DNA of 64,000 bases. Source: Lateolabrax maculatus. Lineage: Eukaryota; Chordata; Actinopteri; Acropomatiformes; Lateolabracidae. Location: positions 15,165,001 to 15,229,000 of the forward strand of contig CM062219.1 in assembly GCA_031216445.1 (NCBI GenBank), given 5' to 3'. The notes beneath the pieces were generated by a model. The model did no database searches, was not told where the DNA came from, and saw only the letters and a program-made list of their open reading frames with translations. This document shows, piece by piece, positions 11,765 through 23,429 of the stretch. The position numbers and the translations under genes were made by a program. Within the stretch, counting starts at the first letter, position 1. Each line of letters opens with the position of its first letter.

Positions 11765-12085
11765 CAAGATAAGGTAAGGCAACATAAGATTAACTTTATT
11801 GATCCCTGAGGGCCAGGCATGCCAGAGGGGAAATTGAGTCATTACAGCAGTAAAGCTCAGAGGTATGGGATGGAAGACAGAGTAAATGGGGCAACAAGGT
11901 AGTGTATTGTGCAGGGAGAATGTCCTGCAATCAACGTTACTGAGTTCAAGCCCTCTGCAAGCAACAAGAGGAACAGTAATGGAGCTGGCGGCAGAAACAC
12001 TGTCATGCTCAAGGATACGTCAGACATTTGCCAACATAGGAGTTCAAACGGGGCTTCCTCCTGTTGAAGGGTAACGATTGCTAGC
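11765..12085 (+). repeat. Composite relic of dispersed fish repeats
   Basis: The 'aactttattgatccctgag' phrase and the following 'gaggggaaattgagtcattac' are hallmarks of a repeat tail common in fish, probably LINE-derived. Further on, 'tgctcaaggatacgtcagac', 'gagttcaaacggggcttcc' and 'gttgaagggtaac' follow the order of another widespread fish repeat. Boundaries are approximate. The 62-codon frame over it (11886-12074) is not a gene. Confidence 0.45.
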
Positions 12086-12089
12086 CCCT

Positions 12090-13140
12090 ATTCCCTCCAA
12101 AAGCCCAAACTTTGTAGGTGTTTCTATAAACAAAAATTGTGTCCACATTCCATACTTCATACAAATTGTTACTGTGTTTTGAGTAGCATAGGTGCTCATC
12201 CTGGAAAATTAGTAAAGTTAAAGCCACTACATGAAGAATTGCTGACTTGGCAACACCCCGGTGGCAATATGAAGAGAAACTGTAGCAAGTAGCAACAAAC
12301 TCCATGCTGGTTGGTTTAACAGTGGCTGAAACCTACTTTAATACTTTGTTTCTTAAAAGAGTTGGTTAGAATGGCTTAAAGTCTCTGCTTCTCTAATGAT
12401 AAGGTACACTTACTGCTAAAATGAGATAAACAGGGACAGCCTCCCTTGTGTGAGGTCTTGATTGGCTCCTCAGCCATTCACTGATGAATCCTCTTGTTTT
12501 ATTGGTTTTAGGGTGCTGTCTTCTGTGCACATTTTGCACAATGTACTGGTATTAGATGGAGGTTGGACCAGGAGGTAATCAACAAAGATTTAAAAGAGAC
12601 TTGAAGTTACACAATTGTTTTGTGTTTATTCATATTGGGTATTATTTCTATTTACATTTATTTTAAAAATGACCTGCTATAATGTTGTTGTATTTGCTCT
12701 AATACATACCAAACTTGTATGTATGGTAAGGCATTTAAAGTATATTTGGTGTGTCAAGGTTAATCATAGGTTTGAGTTTCTGTAATGACGGTTTAAAAAG
12801 GGCATAGACCTTTTCATTTTACGTCCCTAGTCCTATTGGAGGCCCCGCCAGTTATTCTTTTTTTCAGAATATGATTGTAAGAATCATATATGTTCATTTA
12901 TAGGAACAGGTATTAGTGCCATTACTTCAAAACTATGCCCAGGGCTCCGCCCACAGTACTACTACATAGCAGATCCACATCATACTTTATAGCTATATGG
13001 GACGGGTGTTACACTTTAATAATGGCCATCAATAAACACCTTGTTAACAAATGAAAGGATTCTAAATGAAGTGTTGCATTAAAAGTGAAAGTGAAAGGTG
13101 TAATGTTGTTGGTTTGATTTCAATTTAACTATCAACACAC
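12090..13140. other. Non-coding, no recognisable element
   Basis: A+T-rich. One minor inverted repeat, ATATGATT/AATCATAT with a five-base spacer, lies near 12869-12890. Nothing else stands out. Confidence 0.5.
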
Positions 13141-13154
13141 CATTTGTCTTTTTT

Positions 13155-13315
13155 TGCTGAGAACCGCGCCCAGTCACAGAAGAAATAAGCGGCTCACATG
13201 TGTGAGCTGCGCTGCTCATGTGGGCTGTGTGGCTGCTCTGACCCGTTAAAATTGGCACACACACACACTGATCACGCTGGCAGTGTGTCCCAGGTGTTTA
13301 TGTGTATCACTGTCA
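13155..13315. other. Locally G+C-rich island
   Basis: A 160-base patch of higher G+C with GCTCACA/TGTGAGC arms at about 13192-13207 and a short CA run at 13256-13270. It could be a repeat relic or a conserved block; it cannot be classified from sequence alone. Confidence 0.3.
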
Positions 13316-13319
13316 GCAG

Positions 13320-14230
13320 CCGTGCAAAATACAATACTTTTTTGCAGTTCATTTGATACTGTATCACTTAATTTGAAGTAATATTAAAATGTTTAAAAAG
13401 TAAAAACTAATTAATTTGCTCATTTCAAATTAAGCTTGAAAACGAGTGGAATGTTATTAATTCCTCGTCAGAAAGTGTGTGCCGTAATTACTGCGCCTTG
13501 CCCTTCTCTATGACGGTATGCTTTTCACCTCGCCTTCCAGTGTGCACGGTTGGAAAACTATAAACTCTTTTACCTTAAGATGAGGTTGAGTGGCATGTCA
13601 TTCAAACTAATTAATTTCAAGTATACCCCGACCTTGAGAATGTATGGGCTGGAAGCAACACAGACTGCACCAATGTTAACTAGTTACTCTGCAATTCAAG
13701 TATTAAACATATCAAACTTCTGTGTTATTTTTGTTCAATTTAAATTGCCCTTCCAATGTTACATTTTAATTAATAACTGTGAGCGCATGTCTTGTATCAT
13801 TTCCTGTTAGAACACAATAAAGTATATTGATGTTTCGTAAATCTGTGGAAGCAGTTTAGAGGGCACGGTCTACAATTAATATGCACTATGGAATTGGGAC
13901 TAGGTGTAGGTCAGAGACAGCTTAAGGGAAAATCTAATTGTCAAATATGTTTTGGCTCAGGTAAGGTACAAATGTAAAATGTAAAGTTCTTTTTGAGATG
14001 CAGGTGTTTTTTTTGAGTATGACTGCATTTTCTAACTCTTAAAATATTTAGTTTAAAGACCCTCTCTGTTTGGAATAGAGTGTGTGTCTGTCAGTCTGTG
14101 ACAGAGAGAGAGAAATAGAGTGAGTGTATGTTCAAAAAGCTAAAGGCTACCATGGTTATCTATTTTCTCTTTCATCCTGTCTTGGCAATAAAGTATGTAC
14201 TCATAAACCGTTTGGGCATACATTCTGTTA
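13320..14230. other. Non-coding, A+T-rich
   Basis: The block at 13370-13500 has ACTAATTAATTTGC and CCGTAATTACTGCG sites and may be conserved non-coding sequence. The 86-codon frame at 13550-13810 has no recognisable motif. Confidence 0.45.
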
Positions 14231-14289
14231 TTAAATTAGAGGGAGGAAAATGCATTTCATTACTTCTGAAGAGCATGGCAAGATTTCCC

Positions 14290-14495
14290 TTGTAAAGGAC
14301 AGAAGTGTGTGTTTGCATGAGGGAGGGGTTTGTTGGAGTGAGAGACAAAGGGCGAAAAGAAAGACTGGTAAACAGAGAGAGAGGCTGGATGAGAGAAGAG
14401 GAGAAGAGGAAAGTGTGGAGGGGGGAGCTGATAAGGAGTGCTGTGTGGGGAGTTTGTGATGATGGGGGGTGGTGGTGGTGGTGGTGTTCATAGCC
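14290..14495. repeat. Purine-rich low-complexity tract ending in (GGT)n
   Basis: GA-rich sequence runs into a GGGGGG(TGG) run at about 14463-14487. It generates overlapping spurious ORFs on both strands, the longest 126 codons on minus and full of His/Thr from the adjoining TG array. Confidence 0.8.
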
Positions 14496-14565
14496 GTAGG
14501 CTGTGGTAAATGAGCTCTGGTCAAAACAGGACAGCTCCTACGATGAGGATGAGGTGTGGGATGCA

Positions 14566-14568
<3 letters not shown>

Positions 14569-14604
<36 letters not shown>
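14569..14604. repeat. (TG)n microsatellite
   Basis: An uninterrupted TG array of about 17 units, read as poly-Cys/Val or poly-His/Thr in the spurious ORFs across it. Confidence 0.95.
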
Positions 14605-14606
<2 letters not shown>

Positions 14607-14767
14607 CGCACACATGCCCCACCATGAGTCTTTCAGTGTGTTTATGTGTGCACATCACGATTCCTCTTCTTTCCGGGGCAGCTCCTGGGACGCCCCACGG
14701 CCCAGCTGGCTGCGGTGCATGCCGTGTCCTCGCACTGATACGGGCTAAAACCAACTGACTGAACTAA

Positions 14768-14793
14768 TCTCTCTCTCTCCCCCCCCCCCCCCC
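14768..14793. repeat. (CT)n followed by a C15 homopolymer
   Basis: A short CT array passes directly into 15 consecutive cytosines (14779-14793), then ACTCCCC. Long C runs are unusual in this window and can be assembly-sensitive. Confidence 0.9.
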
Positions 14794-14799
14794 ACTCCC

Positions 14800-15510
14800 C
14801 TGCACTCTTTTAAAATGAGCACTGAAACACAGGATGTTTGGTGCTTTTGCAAGTACATAGTGTGGCACAGGTCAACAACATTTCATACACAACACTTACC
14901 ATTTTCTCATCTTTAAAAATAACATAAGGAGATAACCAGTACTAACAGGAAGTAGACTGATATTAAAAGTGCAGAGGGAAGTCAAGGTGTGGAGGTGGAA
15001 AACAGCAGATTAGAGGAGATATGCAGCAACTGAGATTCAAGGTTTTAGGTTATATGAGGAAGTAAAAGGTACCCTGTGGAGTTTTCTTGTAACCAGTTAG
15101 TTTACATTCACATGTCTGACTTGAGTGCATACTTTAGGCCTACAAAGTGTTTTGAATGTTGCAAATGTTTGCAAAGGTAATTCTAAAAACTGCATCGTTC
15201 CATGTTTATATCAGCTGGCCTTCTTCTGCTTCCCCTATTGCTACCTAGCCTTAAACTAAGTTTAAGTTCTGATAACATGCACGCAGTGGACGAGGCAGTC
15301 CCACACAGGGCTACAACATTGTCACAGTAGACAGAACTTCATTTCCTCCCTCTCATGTGGACCTATGGCAGCCATTTATTTAGCCCTAATCAGAAAACAG
15401 AAACAGTACCTGTGGTTCACTATTGTATTATATTAATCGTGTCTCTGCTCTTTTCTCATCAACTTTTCCTCTTGAATTTTCCCAGACTTCTGACTTCTGT
15501 GCGTTCAGTG
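14800..15510. other. Non-coding, no recognisable element
   Basis: No repeat or coding signal recognised. Confidence 0.5.
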
Positions 15511-15519
15511 CTATGCAGC

Positions 15520-15965
15520 ATGACCATGTGGCCTATAATTAACTGTCTTTACATATCACAAAGGGATGAAAATGGCTTGTCCAATTCATGCTATTATCAC
15601 ATCAGCCTTTCATGGTGGAGGAATGTCATTTCCATATTATTAGTATTCATTAAACATAATGTTGTAGCAACGGTGACATATGAAAGGATCATTTTTAAAT
15701 CAATAGCTATAATTTTGCTCAAATTAACCAGGTCAATGCAAATACTGCATTATCAGTCTTGTTCAGCTCATGCATCCTGTGGTTATTTGCTTCACTCTGA
15801 AAGGTATTATGTGTGTCTGTTCATCCTAAATGATGCATTGCAAAGATATTTAAATGATAAATGATCAATAATAGCATGTGGTTATCAATTATTATAATTG
15901 AGATGCTTTTATTAAACCACAAGCTTTTAATTAAATGAGAAATAGGACTATTTGACAAGATGTTT
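15520..15965. promoter_or_regulatory. Candidate conserved non-coding element
   Basis: Unique A+T-rich but not low-complexity sequence. It carries CCTATAATTAACTG, ATTCATTAAACATAATG, the octamer-type ATGCAAAT at about 15736, TTTAAATGATAAATGAT and ATTATTATAATTGAG. A 169-codon frame (15355-15864) is open through it, but its translation has no recognisable family or exon boundaries, and the openness probably reflects composition. The density of homeodomain and POU-like sites fits a developmental enhancer. This is inference from texture. Confidence 0.35.
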
Positions 15966-15969
15966 CATC

Positions 15970-17460
15970 TGTTTCAACCCACCACCCATAATAGATAGAT
16001 TATATGTAAAATACTATGGTATTCCTGAGTTCTAGATGTCTGCAGATTGTTAAATTTACATTCCAGTAAAAGCCAAAGGCACTTACCTGAAATGACGATC
16101 ACAACATTTGACCTCTTTTTTTTTATTAAATGATTGTGCTTTTACTTTACTTGCTTGTGTGTGCCCCCTGTTTCACACAAAGTGGAAATTACACCGCAAT
16201 CTACGCCAACAATGTACCCTCCTCCCACTAGGTGAAAATGTACCGGTATGTTGATTTACAATTTGTTTGATCTACACAGCCCATATACTTCGCTCCCCTT
16301 CTACTATGTAGCCAATATCATGACCACTGAGGGTGAGAAGTGTCCAGCGTTCCACACTCAACTTTTTGACCATTATGAGTACACCACCCAGGTAGAGACA
16401 GTGCTCTGGATTTTACACTGATTTGAGGCTGATGGGAATGTCATTAGTTTTGCAGGTATTTGATCCTAAACCCAAATACTAGACAAAGTGATTACAATTG
16501 TTCCTGACAGAAGTTGAGATATTTCTGGACCAACAAACCAACAGAGCAACATTGTCATATATGGCCAAATGAAAACATTCACTAGTCACTAGTTTTATCT
16601 TTGCTAACTTCAACTAAAGTGTCCTTAAATAAGAGATTCAAAGTTAGTCTCCTCACTCAGATACCTCAAGCAACAGATTATATAACAACTAGTCAAAATG
16701 TAAGAAAAGAGTCCCTCTGCATGTGTCACATATGTAATATAAACTACTGCATTTTCTAACACTAGTACAACACATTGGCAGTTTTCATCATTCCACTGAT
16801 TTTACAGCACTGTGTAGCCTGTAGAAACGGTGTCATGTTTTCTGTTGCTCTGGGAGGAACTTTGAGAGAAAATACCCCAGTGACTCTCATTCACATCTGT
16901 CAAACTCAACAACCCAATTTCTAAAGAAGAGAAACTATCAAGTTGCATTACGTGAATGATTCAGTGTTTTTGAAGCTTGACATATACCTATACACAGGCT
17001 GAAAGTCAGGATATCTTTGGCAATTTGGGCATAATAATAATAATGCTTTCAGAAAACACAGAAGCTTTGTATTATAGATGGACAGATTTCTGATAAAATC
17101 TACCCTGCTGTACAGCACTTCCACCTGGTGCATTACATTACATACACTCAGCTTTGATTTGCTATTGAATTTCTTGCACTATCAAGCTTTTTCCTTTTCA
17201 TCTCCGCCAATATTCTTAATGTTAGTAGGCCTAGAAGTTGTTTTGCTCAAAACATGGCGCCACCACCACTGCAGCCTTTTTAGCGACACATTTGTTAGCT
17301 GAGCAGCTAATTATCTTTCTTTGCAACACTAGTCTGCGCTCTCCTTTAACTAAACACACACTCATCAATGGCCATACACGCTTGCAAATGCGCACAGAGA
17401 ACGGACAAGCTTGTGAGCACAATACAAACACTCAGGCAACACAAATGTGTCAGCAGCAGC
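15970..17460. other. Non-coding, no recognisable element
   Basis: Short ORFs at 16948-17468 lack motifs. ATAATAATAATAATG at about 17030-17044 is a short trinucleotide run. Confidence 0.5.
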
Positions 17461-17689
17461 CTAATTAGAAGAAGTGAGAGGTAAGCGAGTGAGTGAGAGA
17501 AATGGCGAGGATGAAGAATTAAGTATAAAAAACAGCTAGAGGGGCAAAAAGGATTCTCTATTGATTGTGACTCTCAGCACTTAGAGCCCAAGGTTTTTTG
17601 GGACTCTCACAGAGTGAACGTTACCCTCCATCCAATTATAACACTCCCACTCTGAGGAGTTGTCAACCACCGAAGATAATAGGAGCTCA

Positions 17690-17935
17690 GAAAACAGCGC
17701 AAGAGAGAAAGGGAGGGACAAACAGAGGGAGGAGGGAAGGTGACAGGGGTCAGCAGGGAGGAGAAAGTGGGGGAGGAGGGAGAGAGGCGCAGATGGATGA
17801 AAGGAGAGTAAGAGGGGAGGGGGTCGGTGACAAGAAAAGAGGTGGACTATCGGAGGAAAAGGGGAAGACATGGTGGCAGAGAGAGGAAGACGAGGGAGCA
17901 AGGAGGGGAGAAGGCAGAGGGAGGAAAATGAGAGA
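17690..17935. repeat. Long polypurine (G/A) tract
   Basis: About 245 bases that are overwhelmingly G and A on the plus strand, with GGGAGG, GGAGGAGGG and GAGAGAG runs and few pyrimidine interruptions. Overlapping ORFs on both strands (17581-17999), rich in Glu/Arg/Gly or Pro/Ser/Leu, are by-products of this composition. Mirror-like purine tracts can form triplex DNA. Confidence 0.85.
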
Positions 17936-17959
17936 AGGACTATTCGTAATATTTATTAT

Positions 17960-18180
17960 CATGCTAGAGAAGAAAGTCTTGAATCATCAGTTCTCTTAAT
18001 AATCCTCTCTTAACCAGCTCTGTGCATCAGCAAACAGCACAAATGATGCCCAATTTGCTCCAAATATCCGGAGCCAGGAGGACTTCATTTTTCCACCATC
18101 TTTGCAAAATTACCCCAGCGGTCCAAACCACACCTTGCTGTTAGCTCAGACATGAGACTTCTCTTTGCTTGGGATACATA
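17960..18180. promoter_or_regulatory. Candidate conserved non-coding block
   Basis: Balanced unique sequence directly after the polypurine tract, including CAAATGATGCC, CAATTTGCTCC and GCAAAATTACC. Weak texture-based call only. Confidence 0.25.
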
Positions 18181-18184
18181 TCCG

Positions 18185-21160
18185 TATATGTATGATCTAT
18201 AAATAAGACTTATATAGGAGATTATTCTCATTTGCAAAGGGAAAAGTTACGGAAAATTCCATTCATCATCTTCATCTATCTCATGGTATATGCCACAATT
18301 GTCTTTTCCTGTCGATTGTAACAGTGGTGGCACCAATTTAAATGATTCCTGATAGGCTGTACTGGGTACCAGCATCCCAGAACAGCTGACTTTTGTGGAA
18401 ATATAGAAGTGGCTCCATATTTGGTAGGCCAAAACTAATTAGTTAGACTTATTATTAGTCTTATTATTATCATTATTAGTCTTAGACTTATTATTACAAG
18501 CTGGCAAGTGAGAAAGCGAGATAAACTGCTAGTTAGTAGTTTTTTAGCTACTCAGTGCAAAACTCTTTCTTCTGGATATCTGTGGTTAATGGTCAATTAA
18601 CTACACAGAATTCTTAAAAAAGAGCTGGTTCAAATACAACCACTGTAGTGCTCTCCAAGACGGGCTGTAAGGACTGAAGTATGATGATGTCAAACCGTCA
18701 TTATGAACTTCTGTTGCATGTCTCCTGAGAATGAAAGGCAAAGAGGCCGAACAATGTGAGGAGACAGATATTGGCAAAGAGAGCAAGGGAGGGAAGAGAT
18801 TGAAGAAAATGAGAGCCTGTTTAGGGTTTGAAGAATAGGAGAGGGCAAGTCAGGTAAAGTAAAACTATAAAGACGTTGGAGAATGGAAGTTGACCATCAT
18901 TAGGAACAAAAGATGCTTCTGCATGATGTTGTCCCTCATTTCTCTTAATTAAATTCAACTCAAAACATGCTCTATGGATATCTTTGAATGCGTTCACATC
19001 AAAGCAGAACAATCATCCAACTGAGAACACAGACATGAACAGATTTTAATGTAAAATGAGTCTGCACATAGTAATGCTCAATTATTGACTGACTTAAAGA
19101 GACATCAACTGAAATTAGTCCTGGTCTCCACCTTTGTAAGATTTAACAAGCTCAGACAAGTCATTCATTTTGTTAATTTTTCTGTATTTGGCATAATGCC
19201 ATAATCCCATATATCTGCCTGGATTTTAACATTTCAATAACAATGTAAAATGGTTTGGTTTTCTTTTTCTGAATTCAGGATTTGACTGGGTAATCTTTGA
19301 AAAGAAGATTGTGAAGATTAGTAAAATTGGACCCATGGTGGATTAAAAGATGAGGAAGCAATACTATCATGTGTACAGTAGTTCTTTGTATTTACTGTTG
19401 CCTGATGTTTGAGTTAGATGTAATGAAAGAATCAAAAAGGACACTGAAAACTGCAAAACATCTGTCTGGTTATTTATTTTAGCTTTAGAATGTAACCGCC
19501 ATGAAAGAATTAGCAAATTAGGTTTTATCTCTGTTGTTCACTCACTCTGTTTTTTCTACCACCACTCCACCTTTGTCATTCACGCTCTGTCGACCACCTC
19601 TCTTTTGCTCTTTAAAAAACAAAAACAAAGCCTTACTTTGGTTTAAATGAGAACTGTCCACTGGGTCGATGGCATCTTTTCTACTAATTTGTATTCTAAT
19701 ATTCTTGTGTGTAGTTCCATATATAGGCAGCATGGACAACAAATAAAGAGCATCAATATCATTTATCAATTAAATATTTAATATGTATTAGTCTACAGAT
19801 AAACACTATACAGCTCACTAGTCAGAGACTAGTCCTCTTACTTCCTATCACTAAGCATAATGAACTATTAGCCAAGTAACCAGAGTAAAGGATCTACTCG
19901 CTACACATGGATGACTGTTATAATCACAATAGTCACAATTGGATTAAGTCTCTCAACAAGTGAAAACCAGCTGCTCACTACTTTTTTTGAGTGTGAAGCA
20001 TGAAAGCGTGTTTTTTTCTCATGTTTAAAATGGTGCAGAAAGTTTCAAAAGATGAGAGATTCATGGGTGCTGCCTTATTTCTTCATAGAACCAAATTTAA
20101 GGCCCAGTAGCTACTTTGTAAATGCACCTGTGAGAGGGAAGCTTGGCAGCCCTTATGTAGTATTCAACAGCAAAAATTTACATTCTACTGATCCAAGCCC
20201 CTGCTTCAGTTTTAAATTTGTTTCTGCTGAGAGTCCTCGGATTACACAGACACAGTCAAAACTTCTGAGAGTCCCACGTCTGATTATGCATCGCTTTCCA
20301 GTTAGATTTCATACTGTTATCTCATATACCTTAACAAATACTAAACAGTAACATTAAACCGCTTTATTTTTGTGGAATTTGGCGTTATAGGTCAAGAGTG
20401 TAAATCTCTTCCTGTGAATGCTGATTACACTGTGTATCATTTTCCAATGATTCATTCTACAGTGTAGACAGACAAAATGGTTCAATTACAATTTCACAGT
20501 TGAGTCTGCATGACTGCTCTTAAGTAAAAAGCGAGAAAAATGTGGAACATTATGACAATGTAAAAGCATTATGTTGCAAAAAAAAAAAAAAGAAAAAAGA
20601 AAAGCAGCAATTTAAGAAAGTACCCAATAAGTCTTAAATAAAACACAGGTAAAAAAGTAGAAAAAATATGTTAGGGATAGTTTAATCCCTAAGTAATTTA
20701 TTACTACAGAGGAGGTTTTGTGATTTTAATATCACATGCACCGGTCAATTTAAATGGACAAACGCTGTGTAATGCAGGTTCCAGGAAATGTCAAATTCGG
20801 GAGGTTTTAACAGATGAACCTATGTATTACATGCATATAACCCAAAACATGGTGTTCTTTGTCCAAATACACCATTACTAGACATTATCTTTTTAAATTG
20901 ACCATCATGCCCCATTTTCACCTCTTCTCACTAAACACAGCATCAACTAACCCTAGCATACTCATCTGTTTGTGAACATGTGCACTACAGAACTCCTCTA
21001 AGTTGTGGAAGCAAGATTTTTTTTTTTTTCATAGACTGCTGTTTTTGTTCATCCCAGAGCCAAAAAAAAAATCTAATTGCTGTGTTTTCCTGCAACACTC
21101 TTGCAATGAGTTAAAATCTAGACTGATAAATGTAATTTTCCACCTTGGAATAGACTACAG
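18185..21160. other. Non-coding, A+T-rich, no recognisable element
   Basis: A duplicated TTATTATTAGTC/TTAGACTTATTATTA patch lies at 18445-18497. A-rich runs occur at 20577-20603 and a T run at 21017-21030. The 99-codon frame at 20052-20351 has no recognised domain. Nothing else was identified. Confidence 0.5.
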
Positions 21161-21164
21161 CTGT

Positions 21165-21445
21165 TAGTTTCACTTTAGCAGCTGAGACTAATTGCTAATT
21201 GTTTCTAATTGTTGCTTTGTCTCAGCTGACGACACCAGCGGGCTCTCTGCGGGGAGCTTTGGGCCCATCTCTTCCTGCTGAGAGCCTGCGGTGGCTCCTG
21301 CTGGGACAAACCAACAATTAGACCAACCTCCCTGCATGGACCGAAGTTAAATTAACTGGCTGGACTTTACAATAACGAATTAAACTGTGCTCAGACTGGG
21401 ACCACCCTGGACCGGGGAAGACTTGAGAGGAGGCTCGGTCATTTG
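21165..21445. promoter_or_regulatory. Candidate conserved non-coding element with inverted E-box arms
   Basis: CAGCTGAGAC (21179-21188) and its exact complement GTCTCAGCTG (21219-21228) flank a core with three AATTG-type homeodomain sites. Each arm carries the E-box CAGCTG. Downstream, the sequence turns G+C-rich and stays unique to about 21445. It differs in texture from the A+T-rich surroundings and from the repeats. The enhancer interpretation is inference. Confidence 0.35.
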
Positions 21446-21449
21446 TCTG

Positions 21450-22435
21450 TAAAAATTACTTCGAGCAAGAAAAAAAAAAAGGGAGAGAAATGTGGCAAGA
21501 ACACTTGCACCCAAAAATAGTGTACACAGTCCCAACACATAAATACATTGTCTCTTAACTATGGTTTAGTCTTTGTGTGGTATCAGTGATTTCAATGAGG
21601 TATCTGAAAACCTGGACACATACATTTTTTTCAATTCAAAATGGATTACTTGCTAGAGTTTTCCCATAGTGGGGTGCACCCCTTGAGAAGCAAAGATCAA
21701 GTTTAACACTTTAAGTGCGATCAAACAGTCAACTGGATAATAATGGCTTTAATGAACGCATTTATTTATTTTTTGAATGATAAACTTTCAGCTTAACAGT
21801 GTACATATAGTTGTCTTAGTTTAATCTGTCTGATTGAGGCTATGGCCTCATTTATCAGTCTGGGGAAACTTACAACAATATGAGAAGTCTTGCATACAGT
21901 GGTGGCACAAGTGTAAAAGTTTTCCAAAGTTTGTTCACTGCAGCACCTTCCTGGAAATACTTAATTCACCAAGTCCTCCAACCTCATTATATCCACAATG
22001 CTAGTCTCTTTTTTCCTCCACAAGTCACAAGGGCAAGCCTATCGATCGGCCACTGGGAGCACCTGGAGAATTCCCAGTGGAGAAAAAATGGACAGTGGAC
22101 AAAAAAGGTGGAGCTGAGTGTATTAAAGTGAGAGAAGCCCTGGGGGAACATGCAGATAAATGCAGCGAAATTACAGATATGTTCACGAGCAAGGGACATG
22201 GTTTGTGTTAAAAAAAACAAACAAGAAAAAACATTCTAGCATGTCGTAATTTCACAACTACCTTTCCCGAGTTGATTCTATGTGTTGAACATAGAACATG
22301 TTTTGAACAAACTCTCCAAAAATGTACAAAAAGTCATGTATATATGAATATTTATTCCTGTGGCCTTAAGTATGGCAGTAACTCTTGAAACTGAAGACAC
22401 TTGGCAAAACACATCTGTAGTGAATGTGTGGAGAT
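21450..22435. other. Non-coding, no recognisable element
   Basis: A poly-A run lies at 21470-21480. Overlapping plus and minus ORFs at 21880-22220 have no motif support. Confidence 0.5.
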
Positions 22436-22439
22436 TGGC

Positions 22440-22695
22440 CTGGGCTGACGTTAGACGTTAGCCTGAATTATTATCCCTGTCCGGCCCTGCACAAGGGCAC
22501 AAACTCATCAAGGCTCTCTGTGGATACAATATGGAGCTCTGCCAAAGCGATCTCTCCCCACTAGCACTTCACTAAAGAGTGTCACTCTGCAGGAAGTCAC
22601 ACTTGCAGCGGAGGAGGGCTCTCTGTATTAAGGAGGAAGGAATAAATAAACAGGTTAACTGTGGGATGCGCTCACCAATCTCCACCATCCGTAAA
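22440..22695. promoter_or_regulatory. Candidate conserved non-coding block
   Basis: A unique, balanced-composition stretch with GCCTGAATTATTATCC and AAACAAGGATAATAATGG. It ends about 280 bases before the Harbinger relic. The call is texture-based and weak. Confidence 0.25.
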
Positions 22696-22970
22696 CAAGG
22701 ATAATAATGGACACCTTCTGACCCAGCTGTTGTGTTATATTATGTGCGTAATACCTAACATTTCCAAAACAATGAGTTGCTATAAGTAAACCTAGGCATA
22801 AAGTAAAACTAGGCCTCAAAATTAAGGAAGCTGAGGTTTATCTGCATAACCAGAATAATGATTGATGAAGTAGCAGGATGGATGGTTATTCATTATGTTT
22901 ACTCAATTCCTAGACATGCGGATGTAACCCAGCTTTTAAACAGAGCAATAAATAGTGAACTACTTAAAAA

Positions 22971-23425
22971 CCAGCCTTCAGGCTCTCGAGGAACAGCGTC
23001 AAACTGCTGGTCCAGAAGCTGCCCCGGCAGAAAGCCCATGGATGGGGCCATGAAACTGAGGTGCTGGTCACGGTCTACTGGCTTGCCTGTGGAGCCTCCT
23101 GCAGAGTAACTGAAGACATCTTTGCCATGCCACTAGCCACAGTTTGCAGGACCTTCCACAACGTTGTGGAGGAAATGATGACCGTCGTCCACAGAGCTAT
23201 TTATTTCCCCCAAGCCAGAGGAGATGGAGGAGGTGGGGGCCCGCTCTGTTCGCCTTGCTGGCCATGAGGCATTCCCTGTGCTGCCGGTGCCATCGATGGG
23301 TGCCACATCAGGATTCTTCCTTCCTGCAGAGCCACAGAAGAAATGTTACATAAACAGAGAAACCTTCCACCTCAGTGCTACTGCAGGGCATCTGTAATGC
23401 CAAGGGCGCACTTCTGGATGTATAC
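22971..23425 (+). pseudogene. PIF/Harbinger (HARBI1-like) transposase relic, frameshifted and truncated
   Basis: The plus strand encodes pieces of a Harbinger-superfamily DDE transposase in the right order but in changing frames. First (22971-23216) comes the N-terminal domain, with FRLSRNSV, a helical VLVTVYWLACG segment and a helix-turn-helix-like stretch from 'FAMPLATVCRTF' to 'FPQ'. Next is MEEVGARSVRLAGHEAF from 23224. Then comes AIDGCHIRIL (23289-23318), whose Asp in the IDG motif corresponds to the first catalytic acid. PAEPQKKCYINRETFH follows from 23323, then VLLQGICNAKGALLDVY to 23425. At least four frame changes separate these pieces. The C-terminal catalytic half, with the other acidic residues, is missing, so the copy cannot make a transposase. 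No terminal inverted repeats were identified. Family assignment is from recognised motifs and is fairly secure; the exact subfamily is not. Confidence 0.8.
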
Positions 23426-23429
23426 ACTG

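Noticed and set aside
11886..12074. tRNA gene suggested by a 'gagttcaagccc' B-box-like phrase
   Set aside because: No cloverleaf or matching A box could be drawn; the phrases fit a dispersed repeat relic better.
14231..14758. Cluster of ORFs on both strands including a 126-codon one
   Set aside because: They read through GA, GGT and TG arrays, giving poly-His/Thr or poly-Cys/Val; low-complexity artefacts.
15355..15864. 169-codon plus-strand ORF, the longest in the window
   Set aside because: Composition is hydrophobic and random-looking, with no domain, exon-like codon bias or splice context. The underlying DNA looks like a candidate non-coding element.
17581..17999. ORFs of 106 and 133 codons on opposite strands
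   Set aside because: They are the two readings of one polypurine tract.
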